The notes: generated by a model not told the origin, from the sequence alone. DNA of 64,000 nucleotides from Dyadobacter sp. CY347 (GCF_021502655.1 NZ_JAKFFT010000007.1:186001-250000), one strand, 5' to 3'. Counted from the first letter of the stretch, positions 1 to 9,775 are shown. A program made the numbers and translations.

Positions 1-792
1 GGAAACGCTTACAAATACAATTGCAACATTTCGGCTTTCCATCCCGAAATGGAAATGCTGGTTTCCAACCGTTACGGCAACGACTGGATGTTTTTTCCTA
101 AAAACCACATTACCGATTTCACCGGTTTCAGCATGGTGATCTACAATCTGGCAGGGCTTTATTTCCTGAGCAATGCGTTCAGGAAAGAAAGCCTGTCTTT
201 TTTTGCGCGGGAAAAAAGCCCATTGTCCTGGTATAGGAACATTTATCTTCAATTAACGGTGCTGGTGATTATATTTCTATTCGTCCGGCTTTCGTTTCCG
301 CACGATCTGGGCGATCACATTATCGCCGCATTCATTGCATTTATCATTTACGCAACCAGTTTTACGGTGCTGCGCAGGTCACTTTTCTTTCAGGATACCA
401 ATGTCCGTGCTGCTAAAAAATATGAAAAATCTTCCCTGACACACGAAATTCAATCGACGACTCTTAGAAAATTAGAGGATGTGATGGCGAAGGAAAAAGC
501 ATTTCTCGATCCAGGATTTTCGCTGCCTATTCTGGCAAAGCGCCTGGGCATTTCAACCCATCATTTGTCCCAGATCTTGAATGAAGAATTGGGTCAGAGT
601 TTTTTTGATTTTGTTGCCACTTACAGGATTAATGAGGCTCAGAAGTTACTGCGGGATGAGGGAAGCAGTTACATTAAAATTGAAGAAATTTCGCAAATGG
701 TGGGTTACAACTCCAAATCTGCCTTCAACACCTCTTTTCGAAAAATCACAGGATACACGCCTTCCGAATTCAAAAAGAATGCTGTAAAATAG
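1..792 (+). CDS. AraC-family transcriptional regulator with membrane N-terminus (5' end outside window)
   Basis: The frame is open to base 1, so the true start lies upstream; about 263 residues are visible. The visible N-terminal half holds hydrophobic segments (around FSMVIYNLAGLYF, YLQLTVLVIIFLF and IIAAFIAFIIYATSF), as in membrane-embedded sensor regulators of Bacteroidota. The last roughly 100 residues form an AraC-type double helix-turn-helix: first helix pair around LPILAKRLGISTHHLSQIL, second around IEEISQMVGYNSKSAFNTSF, ending in the usual GYTPSEFK. It probably senses a signal at the membrane and binds DNA on the cytoplasmic side. The downstream acyltransferase has its own promoter-like site, so control of that gene is possible but unproven. 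Ligand unknown. Confidence 0.85.
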   Translation, partial: GNAYKYNCNISAFHPEMEMLVSNRYGNDWMFFPKNHITDFTGFSMVIYNLAGLYFLSNAFRKESLSFFAREKSPLSWYRNIYLQLTVLVIIFLFVRLSFPHDLGDHIIAAFIAFIIYATSFTVLRRSLFFQDTNVRAAKKYEKSSLTHEIQSTTLRKLEDVMAKEKAFLDPGFSLPILAKRLGISTHHLSQILNEELGQSFFDFVATYRINEAQKLLRDEGSSYIKIEEISQMVGYNSKSAFNTSFRKITGYTPSEFKKNAVK

Positions 793-846
793 CTTTTTGC
801 ATGTTCTAAATTATCGGGAAGAACTCCTAACTGATAATCACGGTCG

Positions 847-875
847 TTTTTCGCCTTCCGGTGCGGATACTTTTG
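847..875 (+). promoter_or_regulatory. Candidate Bacteroidetes-type promoter for the acyltransferase gene
   Basis: TACTTTTG at 868-875 fits the Bacteroidota -7 consensus TAnnTTTG exactly. A T-rich TTTT at 847-850 lies 17 bases upstream, where the TTTG-like -33 element is expected. The site is 25 bases before the ATG at 901, giving a short leader. Confidence 0.45.
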
Positions 876-900
876 TCCAGGTAACAAAAATAATCCGACC

Positions 901-2097
901 ATGAAAAATCAAGAAATTCTGCAAGAAACTTCCCTGACAAACCGCCGCTACGATCTGGACTGGCTCCGCGTCCTCGCATTTAGCATACTGATCTTTTTTC
1001 ACGTCGGGATGTTTTTCAATTTTTGGGAATGGCACATTAAGAACGATGTCATCACACACACCATTGAATTGCCCATGCGATTTCCCAGCCAGTGGCGGAT
1101 GTCGCTTTTATTCATGATCTCCGGTGCCGGAATGTATTTCGCACTGGGGAGTCGGGGACCGAAGGCATTTTTGGGCGAAAGGTTTGTAAGGATATTCATT
1201 CCGCTGGCTTTTGGGATGTTCGTGATCGTGCCGCCGCAGATCTATTTTGAACGCCTCACCCAGGGCGAAACTTATTCCTATGCAGAATTTTACAAAACCG
1301 TATTTGAATTCATTTCCTATCCCACGGGGAGTTTCAGCTGGCATCATCTCTGGTATCTTGCCTACATCTTCATCTATTCGATCATTGGCTTGCCGCTGCT
1401 GCTGTTCATTCGTCGGAATACGCAACTGACAGCAAGCTGGGCGCGTTTTTTCGGTAATCCTTTCACATTAATACTTGTTCCAGTGCTCTGGCACATGATA
1501 GGAAATGTACTGCTGGGCCACTATCCTTCCACGCATAACCTTACCAGGGACTGGAATGAGCATTTTCATGATTTTACGCTTTTCGTGACAGGCTTTGTTT
1601 TGTGTACACAAACTGGATTTTGGGAAACACTGAAAAAGTACAGGAAGCTTAATCTGGCGATCTGGCTGGTGGTTACCACCATTCTTTATGCATTTTACTG
1701 GATTCCGAGGGCCGAGCTTGAAGGTGGGGAGATTGTGTTTTACAATACACTTAAAACATTGAATGCATGGTGCATTCTGCTGACCATTTTCGGCTATGCA
1801 TATGTTCATCTGCAATTCTCAAACCGCTTTTTGAGATATGCCAATGAAGCGGTTTATCCGTTTTATATCTTACATCAAACGGTTATTATTTGCCTGGCTT
1901 ATCCTATTATAAACAGTCCGCTACCCTGGATTGTGAAGTTCATTTACTTGTCAGTCGCTACTTTTCTGATTTGCTTCGTGCTCTATCATTTTCTAATAAA
2001 ACAATTCCATGTTCTGCGAATTGTTTTTGGACTAAAAAGCAAGAAAAGAAGAGTGGTTACCAGTCAGGAAGAACCCGTTATTTCTTTAAGATCTTGA
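901..2097 (+). CDS. Acyltransferase family 3 integral membrane protein (OpgC/OafA-like)
   Basis: A 398-residue polytopic membrane protein with about ten hydrophobic helices. It opens with the family hallmark DLDWLRVLAFSILIFFHVG, where an Arg in the first helix and a His at its end match the acyl-transfer site of acyltransferase-3 proteins. This family O-acylates cell-surface sugars or periplasmic glucans using cytoplasmic acyl donors; the substrate here cannot be told from sequence. The C-terminus is short and charged. Its 3' end overlaps the convergent OmpA/PD40 gene by 20 bases. The ATG at 901 directly follows a good promoter-like site. Confidence 0.85.
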   Translation: MKNQEILQETSLTNRRYDLDWLRVLAFSILIFFHVGMFFNFWEWHIKNDVITHTIELPMRFPSQWRMSLLFMISGAGMYFALGSRGPKAFLGERFVRIFIPLAFGMFVIVPPQIYFERLTQGETYSYAEFYKTVFEFISYPTGSFSWHHLWYLAYIFIYSIIGLPLLLFIRRNTQLTASWARFFGNPFTLILVPVLWHMIGNVLLGHYPSTHNLTRDWNEHFHDFTLFVTGFVLCTQTGFWETLKKYRKLNLAIWLVVTTILYAFYWIPRAELEGGEIVFYNTLKTLNAWCILLTIFGYAYVHLQFSNRFLRYANEAVYPFYILHQTVIICLAYPIINSPLPWIVKFIYLSVATFLICFVLYHFLIKQFHVLRIVFGLKSKKRRVVTSQEEPVISLRS

Positions 2098-3652
2098 ATT
2101 CAACGCGGCGGTTTTGCTGCTGGCCTTCGGGCGTGTCATTTTTAGCAACCGGCACCGTTTCTCCATAACCTTTGCTGCCCACACGGTCCGGCTCGATTCC
2201 CTTTCCAATCAGATATTCCCTGACGGAATCGGCCCGGTCTTGTGACAGCTTAATGTTGAATTCGGCGCTACCGGTGTTGTCTGTATGTCCGCCCAATTCA
2301 ATGGCAAGCGTCTTGTTTTCGGTCATTGAAATGGCAATTCTATTCAGTTCAGGGAAAGATTCCGGGCTCAGTGCCGACTTGCCTGTGGCGAAGAAAATAT
2401 TGTTAAGCCGCACAATCTGGCCTTCTTCGATCGGGATCAGTTTCAAAGATTTGTTGGTAATCTCTTTAAAACCCTTGGTAGCGGTGGAATCACTCAGGTC
2501 AATGTTCTCGCCTTCGGCAATAAAGTCCGGCGCAACGGCGCGCATGCTGTATTTCTGACCATATGGAAGGATTATTTTGTATTCGCCGGTTGTCGGATTG
2601 GTTGTAGCAGTTCCTACTTCTTCGCCATCGGCCAGGCTTTCATAAATGATCGTCGCCTCAACAGGTTTTCCGGTTTTGGAGTCAATTACTTTGCCGCTAA
2701 TCATCACCACAGGATCAGAAACGGGCACATTGGCAATCGGCGCTTCACTTGTATCACCCGGAACTTCTTTGGGTTTCAGATTATAACGGACCACATCGCC
2801 TTTGCCTTCCGTGCCTTTGAATGAAACCATATAGGAATAATCACCCAATGCAGAAATGGTGTAATAGGCGTCATAACCATCCGTATTAATGGCCGGGCCG
2901 AGATTCACAGGGCGGCTCCAACGCTTCCAGGTTTTGTCGATGCGCTTGCTGTAATAAATGTCGTTGCTGCCTTGCCCGCCTTTGCGGTCGCTTGAAAAAT
3001 ACAATGTGACCCCATCAGGAGCGAGGAATGGCGTTGTTTCTGTAAATTCCTCTGAATTGATTTCATTACCCAGGTTCAGCGGCTTCGACCAGGAGCCGTC
3101 TTTTGCCTTGAAACTCACATAAATGTCGTCCACCTTGCTGTTCTTTTTTTCGCTGAACGACATGACCAATGTTTTCCCATCCGTCGATAGATAACCGCAG
3201 TCAAACTGTCCTTTGCTGATTTTGGAATAACCGGGAATTTCTATCTTATTAGGAGCACCCCATCCGCGGGCGGTCTTTTTGCTGGTCGAAAATCCGCGGG
3301 TTTCGTACACCCCATTTTTGTATGAACCTTTGATCAGCACGGTGTTACCATCGGGCGTAATGCTGTAAAGACTGTTGTAATCCTCTTTGTTCAAAGGCTG
3401 CGGAAGCCTCCTCGCCTGCGTCCACTTGTCGTTTTTCAATTCCGAAAACCAGATATCCTGACTGCCCTTCGCGCCATGTGTATTTTGCGGATGGCTGACC
3501 CTTGAAAAGTAAATGGTCTTGCCATCGGGCGAAATAATGGGGTTAATTTCATTGTATTCAGTGTTAACTGTTTTTCCAAGATTTTCCAGTTGCGCATGGG
3601 CGCAAAGGGAAATGAAAAAAAACAGCACAGCCAGTGTTGAAAAACGCATCAT
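2078..3652 (-). CDS. OmpA-family protein with N-terminal PD40 propeller repeats
   Basis: 524 residues. A signal peptide (MRFSTLAVLFFFISLCAHAQ) is followed by a WD40-like PD40 propeller at about 30-290, with repeated NPIISPDGKTIYFSR-like units (also YSITPDGN, YLSTDGK, FLAPDGV). A carboxypeptidase-regulatory-like fold lies near 315-390 (SGKVIDSKTGKPVEAT), and an OmpA C-terminal peptidoglycan-binding domain at about 415-524 carries GGHTDNTGSAEFN and NRRVEF. It is likely a periplasmic or outer-membrane protein tethered to peptidoglycan. It is the last gene of a tight leftward run (15 bases from the LOG gene), and its neighbour mpl recycles peptidoglycan. Similar architectures accompany type IX secretion and gliding proteins, but no direct link is visible. 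Confidence 0.9.
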   Translation of the reverse strand: MMRFSTLAVLFFFISLCAHAQLENLGKTVNTEYNEINPIISPDGKTIYFSRVSHPQNTHGAKGSQDIWFSELKNDKWTQARRLPQPLNKEDYNSLYSITPDGNTVLIKGSYKNGVYETRGFSTSKKTARGWGAPNKIEIPGYSKISKGQFDCGYLSTDGKTLVMSFSEKKNSKVDDIYVSFKAKDGSWSKPLNLGNEINSEEFTETTPFLAPDGVTLYFSSDRKGGQGSNDIYYSKRIDKTWKRWSRPVNLGPAINTDGYDAYYTISALGDYSYMVSFKGTEGKGDVVRYNLKPKEVPGDTSEAPIANVPVSDPVVMISGKVIDSKTGKPVEATIIYESLADGEEVGTATTNPTTGEYKIILPYGQKYSMRAVAPDFIAEGENIDLSDSTATKGFKEITNKSLKLIPIEEGQIVRLNNIFFATGKSALSPESFPELNRIAISMTENKTLAIELGGHTDNTGSAEFNIKLSQDRADSVREYLIGKGIEPDRVGSKGYGETVPVAKNDTPEGQQQNRRVEFKILKK

Positions 3653-3667
3653 TTTTGGAAGGGTAAC

Positions 3668-4264
3668 TTAGTTATTATCTACATATAACGACTTATCCAA
3701 AGGCTTATTTTCTACGTTTTGGACACGAAGCGCTTCCATCTTTTCCAAAAGGTCCGGAGCATTGTCGGATACAACCAAAAGCTTCTGATTATCAGGGTGT
3801 AAAAATCCTTCTTCCACCATTTTATCCAATTGCAAAAGCAGCAGATCATAAAATCCGTTGACATTCAACAGCCCGACAGGCCCCTTGAAAATTTTCAGCT
3901 GCGACCAGGTAAGGATCTCAAAAAGCTCGTCGAAAGTGCCATAACCGCCCGGAAGCGCAATAACGCCGTCCGTTAGCGAAACCATTTTGGCCTTACGCTC
4001 GTGCATGGTTTCCGTGAAATGAATTTCAGTCAGGGTTTTGTGGGCTACTTCCAGTTTTGCGAGAAAATTGGGGATTATGCCCGTCACAGAACCGTTATTT
4101 TCCATGGCTCCGTCGGCCACGCGGCCCATTAAGCCCATGTTGCCGCCGCCGTAAATAAGTCTGATATTTCTTTTTGCCAATTCCGCGCCTAATGTGTAGG
4201 CTGTTTCCGCGTAGATCGTTTTTTTGCCGGGATTGGAGCCGCAGTAAACTACTATGGATTGCAT
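3668..4264 (-). CDS. LOG-family nucleoside 5'-monophosphate phosphoribohydrolase (TIGR00730)
   Basis: A Rossmann-fold protein of 198 residues when begun at the ATG at 4264, which immediately precedes the family N-terminus MQSIVVYCGSNPGK; the frame also has an ATG nine codons upstream. It shows GGGNMGLMG for nucleotide binding, MHERKAKM with the catalytic Arg, and PGGYGTFDE at about 105-113 with the catalytic Glu. Members cleave the N-glycosidic bond of nucleotide monophosphates; in plants and some bacteria this activates cytokinins, elsewhere it is probably nucleotide housekeeping. It sits between mpl and the OmpA gene in one transcriptional direction. Confidence 0.88.
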   Translation of the reverse strand: MQSIVVYCGSNPGKKTIYAETAYTLGAELAKRNIRLIYGGGNMGLMGRVADGAMENNGSVTGIIPNFLAKLEVAHKTLTEIHFTETMHERKAKMVSLTDGVIALPGGYGTFDELFEILTWSQLKIFKGPVGLLNVNGFYDLLLLQLDKMVEEGFLHPDNQKLLVVSDNAPDLLEKMEALRVQNVENKPLDKSLYVDNN

Positions 4265-4302
4265 AAATTCAAGCTTAAATATAGTGCTCATGTATGTTTC
4301 TT

Positions 4303-5685
4303 TTAATCAAGCAATTCTGTTGCGAGTGCTTTCAGGTCGAGGTCGCCGTAAGTGCCTGAGCTCATCAGCAGCAAATTGGCGTTTTCCCAGGTTAAAGATT
4401 TTAAAAAATTGACCATTTCCCCAGAATCGGTAAAGACTTTAAGATCGTCCCGCTTGAAAGCCGTGCGAATGTCATCTTCCGAGATCGGTTCCAGGCGCTT
4501 GTGCTCCACCGTTTGTGGGTTGTAATAAACAACCGCAATATCAGCTGCTTTCAACTTCCTGCGATATTGGCTCAGAAATGCCTTATTAAGACTGCTGAAT
4601 GTGTGCAGCTCGGCGCAAGCAACCAATGTGCGCTCCGGATATTGCTCTTTCAATGCAGCTGTTGTGGCTTCTACTTTCGAAGGCGCGTGCGCGAAATCAC
4701 GGTAAATATTAACGGTTTCGCTTTTGCCCAGCAATTCGAGGCGTTTGGATGCGCCTTTGAAACTCTGAATGGCTTCATAGAACTGATCGTCCGTAATGCC
4801 CAGGCGTTCGCAAACCGCGTAAGCACCGCTGATATTTTTCATGTTATGGTTACCAAAAACCAGCACAGGAACTTCTTTGCCGTCCGGCGTTGTCAGGATC
4901 GTTTTGCCATTCTCAATCTTATATGGATGCGCATGATAAGGAGTGCTCACAACGTCTGTGCGCTCTTTTTGACCAATCACATCCAGCATATCGTCCGTTT
5001 CATCAAAGATAATCCCACCTGCTTTCGGCAGTGAATCTGCGAGCAATTCGAACTGCTTCACATAGGATTCCCAGGTTGGGAACACATTGAAATGGTCCCA
5101 AGCAATGCCGCTGATCAATGCGATATGCGGCTGGTAATGCATGAATTTTGGAGTTGGGTCCAATGGTGAAGTGAAATATTCGTCGCCCTCGATCACGATC
5201 AGCGGCGCTTCTTCCGAAAGCTTCACCATGTTGTCAAACCCTTCGATCTGCGCGCCTACCAGATAGTTGAAAACACGCTTATTGTAATTCAAAACATGCA
5301 GGATCATGGACGTAATGGTTGTTTTACCATGACTTCCGGCAATGACCACGCGTTGTTTGTTCTGGCTTTGCTCAAAAATGTATTCAGGATATGAATAGAC
5401 CTTAATACCCAGTTCCTTGGCCTTTGCCAGCTCGGGATTGTCCTGCCGGGCATGCATACCCAAAATAACAGCCGAAAGATCGGCTGTTATTTTCTCTGGA
5501 AACCAGCCTGTTACGGCTGGGAGCAAGTCGTATTTGGTGAGCCGGCTGGCCGAAGGTTCATAAATTTCGTCGTCCGAACCGGTTACTACAAATCCTTTTA
5601 AATGCAGCGCAATGGCAAGGTTGTGCATGACGCTGCCACCAATCGATATAAAATGTATTTTATCCAAAGATGAAATCTGACTCAT
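4303..5685 (-). CDS. mpl: Mpl-type UDP-N-acetylmuramate:L-alanyl-gamma-D-glutamyl-meso-DAP ligase
   Basis: A 460-residue Mur ligase, close to the usual Mpl length. The N-terminal nucleotide-binding fold starts at IHFISIGGSVMHNLAIALHL, the ATP-binding P-loop GSHGKTT is at 117-123, and the central domain includes IEGDEYF and GIAWDHFNVF. The late HAPSKVEATTAAL resembles the MurC/Mpl C-domain. Mpl reattaches recycled murein tripeptide to UDP-MurNAc in the cytoplasm. MurC is the main alternative, but the LVGAQIEGFDNMVKL and RDFAHAPSK segments favour Mpl. It lies 25 bases after ettA and 38 bases before the LOG gene, so a leftward operon is likely. Confidence 0.85.
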   Translation of the reverse strand: MSQISSLDKIHFISIGGSVMHNLAIALHLKGFVVTGSDDEIYEPSASRLTKYDLLPAVTGWFPEKITADLSAVILGMHARQDNPELAKAKELGIKVYSYPEYIFEQSQNKQRVVIAGSHGKTTITSMILHVLNYNKRVFNYLVGAQIEGFDNMVKLSEEAPLIVIEGDEYFTSPLDPTPKFMHYQPHIALISGIAWDHFNVFPTWESYVKQFELLADSLPKAGGIIFDETDDMLDVIGQKERTDVVSTPYHAHPYKIENGKTILTTPDGKEVPVLVFGNHNMKNISGAYAVCERLGITDDQFYEAIQSFKGASKRLELLGKSETVNIYRDFAHAPSKVEATTAALKEQYPERTLVACAELHTFSSLNKAFLSQYRRKLKAADIAVVYYNPQTVEHKRLEPISEDDIRTAFKRDDLKVFTDSGEMVNFLKSLTWENANLLLMSSGTYGDLDLKALATELLD

Positions 5686-5710
5686 TGATAATGATTAACT
5701 GTTCTCTAAA

Positions 5711-7378
5711 CTAGGCTAATTTTTTATATTTAATCCTTTTCGGCGTGAGGTCAGACCCCATTCGTTTCTTGCGGTTCTCCTCATATTCCGAGAAATTTCC
5801 TTCAAACCAATAAACCTGCGAATCACCTTCAAAAGCAAGAATGTGCGTAGCGACGCGGTCCAGGAACCACCTGTCGTGGGAGATGATCACGGCACAACCT
5901 GCAAAGTTTTCAAGACCTTCTTCCAGAGCGCGTAATGTGTTGATGTCCAAGTCATTGGTAGGCTCATCGAGCAAAAGCAAGTTGCCGCCCTCTTTCAATG
6001 TCATAGCCAAATGCACCCGATTTCGCTCTCCACCCGACAGATTGCCGACTTTCTTTTCCTGGTCGCCGCCGCCGAAGTTGAAACGGCTTACATAGGCCCG
6101 GGCATTCGATTGCTTGCCCGCGATCATAATCCAGTCGTTGCCATCTGCAATGCTTTGGTAAACCGTTTTAACAGGATCCAGGTTATCGTGTTCCTGATCT
6201 ACGTAAGCCAATTCCACCGTGTCACCGACATCAAAATGTCCGCTTAACGGCTTCAACTGGCCTGTAATCAATTTGAAAAGTGTTGTTTTACCAGCACCAT
6301 TGGGTCCGATGATCCCTACAATTCCATTCGGAGGCAATGCAAAGCTGAGGTTTTCGTATAAAAGCCTGTCGCCGAAGCCCATAGAAACATTATGCGCTTC
6401 GATAACCTTACTCCCGAGACGAGGTCCCGCCGGGATAAAGATCTCCAATTTTTCTTCTTTTTCGCGGCCCTCTTCGCCTAACAAGCGCTCGTAAGCACCC
6501 AAACGGGCTTTGGATTTTGCCTGGCGGCCTTTCGCGCCCATGCGCACCCATTCCAGCTCACGCTGCAATGTTTTCTGGCGTTTGGATTCTGTTTTCTCTT
6601 CTTTTTTCAGTCGTTCCTGCTTTTGTTCAAGCCAGGAAGTGTAATTTCCTTTCCACGGAATGCCTTCGCCGCGATCCAGTTCCAGGATCCAGCCAGCCAC
6701 ATTATCCAGGAAGTAACGATCGTGGGTTACGGCGATAACCGTTCCTTTATATTGTCTCAAATGCTCTTCCAACCAAAGCACAGATTCCGCATCCAAGTGG
6801 TTGGTAGGCTCATCCAGCAGCAATACATCAGGCTGGCGAAGCAGCAGGCGGCATAATGCAACCCGGCGTTTTTCACCACCAGAAAGTGTGGAGACCAGTG
6901 CATCCGAAGGCGGGCAACGCAGCGCGTCCATCGCAATTTCAAGTCGGTTATCCAGATTCCAGGCGTCTGTCGTATCCAGTTTTTCCTGCACTTCGCCCTG
7001 GCGTTCAAGCAGTTTATCAAAGTCTGCATCCTCTTCTCCGAATGCTTCGTTGATCTGCTCAAATTCTTTTAAAAGGTCTACTATTTCCTGAACTCCCTCT
7101 TCCACAACTTCTCTTACAGTCTTTGTGGGATCCAGTTTTGGCTCCTGTTCAAGCATTCCAACGGAGTAACCGGGAGAGAAAACCACGTCTCCCTGGATGT
7201 CCTTATCAATTCCTGCTATAACGCGCAAAAGCGTTGATTTACCTGATCCGTTTAAACCTAAAACCCCGATTTTAGCACCATAGAAAAAGGATAAATAGAT
7301 GTTTTTAATGATATGCCGGTTTGGAGGAATGATTTTGTTAACCCCCGACATTGAGAAAATAATGGTTTCGTTACTCAT
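5711..7378 (-). CDS. ettA: Energy-dependent translational throttle protein EttA (ABC-F)
   Basis: The ATG at 7378 gives 555 residues, the standard EttA length; the frame extends 28 codons further upstream but with a hydrophobic tail foreign to the family. Two ABC ATPase domains are present, each with a Walker A (GLNGSGKST, GPNGAGKTT) and an LSGGE signature, joined by a charged Arm/linker (QERLKKEEKTESKRQ). No membrane segments are seen. EttA binds the ribosomal E site and gates the first elongation steps according to ADP/ATP ratio. It is first in a leftward run with mpl and divergent from the DUF349 gene across about 70 AT-rich bases. Confidence 0.95.
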   Translation of the reverse strand: MSNETIIFSMSGVNKIIPPNRHIIKNIYLSFFYGAKIGVLGLNGSGKSTLLRVIAGIDKDIQGDVVFSPGYSVGMLEQEPKLDPTKTVREVVEEGVQEIVDLLKEFEQINEAFGEEDADFDKLLERQGEVQEKLDTTDAWNLDNRLEIAMDALRCPPSDALVSTLSGGEKRRVALCRLLLRQPDVLLLDEPTNHLDAESVLWLEEHLRQYKGTVIAVTHDRYFLDNVAGWILELDRGEGIPWKGNYTSWLEQKQERLKKEEKTESKRQKTLQRELEWVRMGAKGRQAKSKARLGAYERLLGEEGREKEEKLEIFIPAGPRLGSKVIEAHNVSMGFGDRLLYENLSFALPPNGIVGIIGPNGAGKTTLFKLITGQLKPLSGHFDVGDTVELAYVDQEHDNLDPVKTVYQSIADGNDWIMIAGKQSNARAYVSRFNFGGGDQEKKVGNLSGGERNRVHLAMTLKEGGNLLLLDEPTNDLDINTLRALEEGLENFAGCAVIISHDRWFLDRVATHILAFEGDSQVYWFEGNFSEYEENRKKRMGSDLTPKRIKYKKLA

Positions 7379-7448
7379 TTTTTGTTTAATTTGTGCGATA
7401 ACAAATATCGTTATTATCCCTACACTTAGCAGATAAAAAATTGAAAGA

Positions 7449-8729
7449 ATGGAAAATGCCACATTGAATGATGAATACGGCTATGTTAAAGACAGCAAAG
7501 TATTTTTAAAGGGGTATTTGGAATTCCCCGACCGGCAAATTGGAGAAGTAAAGAGAACTGAGCAGGAAGCGATTGATTACTTTAAAAATCGTTTTAACAT
7601 CGTTCTGAACAAAGTGGAGCAGTTGGAACAAGAAATAGATGAGGCACTTAACAAAGGATCTTATCTTACCAAGCTAATCCAGCTTCAACGTAAGCTTAAA
7701 GGTTTTGATGCACTCGGGGACTTTGTTCCATTGTTGCAGAGACTGGAAGAGAAAGAGGAATATCTGAAAGGTTTGATCGAGGTTAACCAGCTTAAAAACC
7801 TGGAAATCAAGCGGGCTTTGATCGAAGATGTGAAGGTTGCGGCGGCTATTGAAGATTACACCGCGGCAACGGACCAGATCCAGGAGATCAAAGCCAAATG
7901 GATCCGCACAGGTCCTGTTGAAAAGGAATATCAGGAAGAAGTTGAGACAACATTTCAAACCATTCTGGATGATTTCTTCCAACGCCGCAGGGATTATTTC
8001 GACGAGCAGAATAAAATTAACCAGTTCCGTATAGAGGAATATGAAAAGCTGATCAAGATCACCAAAACGCTGAGTTATTCGCGGGATCTGGATGACGCTT
8101 ATCAGAAAGCAAGGGAAGTGCGGAATGCCTGGAACAACATTGGTGAAGTGCCGCCAAAGCGCTTTTTCAAGGTTAACAAGGCTTACAGGCACTTTTTGAA
8201 ATTGTTTTACGACAAGTACAATCTGGCCAAAGGCATCGAGCCGAAAGTTCGGGTTGACCCACGGATTGTTGAACAGCAGAAATTGCTGCAACAAGCAGAA
8301 GTTTTGCTTCGCGCACCAGACATTATTGAAGCGTCACAGGAAGCAAAAGTCCTTTTGAGCAAATGGAAAGAGATCAAAATTCCTTTCAAAATGGCCGATA
8401 AGGAACTTGCAGAGCGTTTCAGAATGGTGTGCGACAAGATATTTGAGCTGAGTTATCTGGCCCGCGTCATCAGCCGTAAATATCCTGCATTCGAACTGAA
8501 AAGCCCGGAAGAGCAGCTCAGAACAAAATACAGGGAACTTGAATGGCTTGCCAAACGCGAGAAAAGCGATCTTGAATTTGCTATTCTTGAATTTGACAGG
8601 ACGGCAACAGGTGATCCTGAGCAGGATAAGCAGGCAGCAGGCCGCATCAACATTCAAAAGCGGAAAGTGCAGATGAAAGAAAAAATCCTTTCAGAATTCG
8701 AAAGAAAATTGAAAACGATTACCGGGTAA
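7449..8729 (+). CDS. DUF349 domain-containing protein
   Basis: A 426-residue, charged, almost wholly helical cytoplasmic protein without signal peptide. DUF349-like repeats of about 70 residues are visible (IKAKWIRTGPVEKEYQEE, VRNAWNNIGEVPPKRFFK, LLSKWKEIKIPFKMADKE), each with a W-K/I-G-P pattern. The molecular role of the family is poorly known. Here it is divergent from ettA, a translation factor, and convergent with the LacI gene, 17 bases away. Function not assigned. Confidence 0.85.
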   Translation: MENATLNDEYGYVKDSKVFLKGYLEFPDRQIGEVKRTEQEAIDYFKNRFNIVLNKVEQLEQEIDEALNKGSYLTKLIQLQRKLKGFDALGDFVPLLQRLEEKEEYLKGLIEVNQLKNLEIKRALIEDVKVAAAIEDYTAATDQIQEIKAKWIRTGPVEKEYQEEVETTFQTILDDFFQRRRDYFDEQNKINQFRIEEYEKLIKITKTLSYSRDLDDAYQKAREVRNAWNNIGEVPPKRFFKVNKAYRHFLKLFYDKYNLAKGIEPKVRVDPRIVEQQKLLQQAEVLLRAPDIIEASQEAKVLLSKWKEIKIPFKMADKELAERFRMVCDKIFELSYLARVISRKYPAFELKSPEEQLRTKYRELEWLAKREKSDLEFAILEFDRTATGDPEQDKQAAGRINIQKRKVQMKEKILSEFERKLKTITG

Positions 8730-8746
8730 CGCTCACCGGGTAACAA

Positions 8747-9775
8747 TCATTTAGTAACCCGCATCGAAGACTGATTAATAACAAGATTGGAAGGCAATAC
8801 CCTGGTCTCATATTCGGCCGGGGTATTTTTGCTTTCTATCAGATCCAAAAGCAGTGATGTGGCCTGCTGGCCCATTTCAAATGATGGCTGCGTAACCGAG
8901 CTTACCGGCGGGTCGAGCAATGATGACATGGCCAGGTCACAAAAGCCAACCACTGCAACATCGTCGGGCATGCGGTAACCAAGTTGCCGCAATGCCCAGT
9001 GGATTCCCATGGTGATCCGGTCGCTGGCGCCGAAAATCGCATCCGGGCGTTCGCGTAAGGCCATCAGCTGATAAGTGCGTTCGGTTCCGCCCGATTGCGT
9101 GATTTCGCTGTGCAGCACCCATTCTTCTTTGAAATCAATGTCGTGTTTCCTTAATGCGTCCTTATAACCTTCCAAACGAAACCGTGTAATGGACACGGGT
9201 TTTGGTCCGGCAATGTGGGCAATGCGCTTGCAACCGCGTTTGATCAAATGTTCTGTTGCTTCAAAAGCGCCTTTATAGTCGTCAACACGCACCTTATGCG
9301 TTTGCATGGCATCACTTACGCGATCAAAAAATACCACGGGAATGCCTTGTTCCTGCAAAGACACAAAATGATCAATGTTCTCCGACTGGCTTGAAATGGC
9401 CACAACAAGCCCATCGACACGCCTTGAAGCAATGTGCCGGGACGCGGAGCGCTCTCTTTCCAGCAATTCGTGGCTCTGGTAAATCATGGTGTGGTAACCG
9501 CGGCTATAAGCAATGTCTTCCACACCGCCAATGGCCGATGAATAAAAGCGGTTCGCAATGTCAGGCACGATCACACCAATGGTCTGCGTGCGGTTTTTAA
9601 GCAAACTGATGGCAATTGGATTGGGATAATAATTGAGCTTTTCTGCCAGCTCAATGACCTTATTTTTTGTCTCCTCACTGATTTCACTGCTGTCTCGAAG
9701 GGCTCGCGACACGGTCGATTTGGAAATGTTAAGCTGCCGCGCAATTTCCTTAATGGTGATGGAGACTTTCTTCAT
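8747..9775 (-). CDS. LacI-family transcriptional regulator, probably of hexuronate genes
   Basis: 342 residues from the ATG at 9775; the frame runs 23 codons further up, but MKKVSITIKEIARQLNIS is the normal family start. The N-terminal helix-turn-helix (EIARQLNISKSTVSRAL) with hinge helix is followed by a periplasmic-binding-protein-like ligand domain (TIGVIVPDIANRFYSSAIGG, VVGFCDLAMSSLLDPPVSSV). It is divergent from the sigma factor/uxuA operon, and the shared 277-base gap contains overlapping palindromes that suit a LacI dimer, so repression of both directions is the simplest model. The inducer is probably a hexuronate or pathway intermediate (inference). Confidence 0.9.
   Translation of the reverse strand: MKKVSITIKEIARQLNISKSTVSRALRDSSEISEETKNKVIELAEKLNYYPNPIAISLLKNRTQTIGVIVPDIANRFYSSAIGGVEDIAYSRGYHTMIYQSHELLERERSASRHIASRRVDGLVVAISSQSENIDHFVSLQEQGIPVVFFDRVSDAMQTHKVRVDDYKGAFEATEHLIKRGCKRIAHIAGPKPVSITRFRLEGYKDALRKHDIDFKEEWVLHSEITQSGGTERTYQLMALRERPDAIFGASDRITMGIHWALRQLGYRMPDDVAVVGFCDLAMSSLLDPPVSSVTQPSFEMGQQATSLLLDLIESKNTPAEYETRVLPSNLVINQSSMRVTK

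Noticed and set aside
4501..5034. 177-residue ORF on the plus strand inside mpl
   Set aside because: Antisense shadow of a well-conserved Mur ligase gene; composition is rich in Cys and aromatic residues, no family and no promoter.
7674..8294. 206-residue minus-strand ORF inside the DUF349 gene
   Set aside because: Antisense shadow, very rich in Leu and Phe from reverse reading of Lys/Glu codons.
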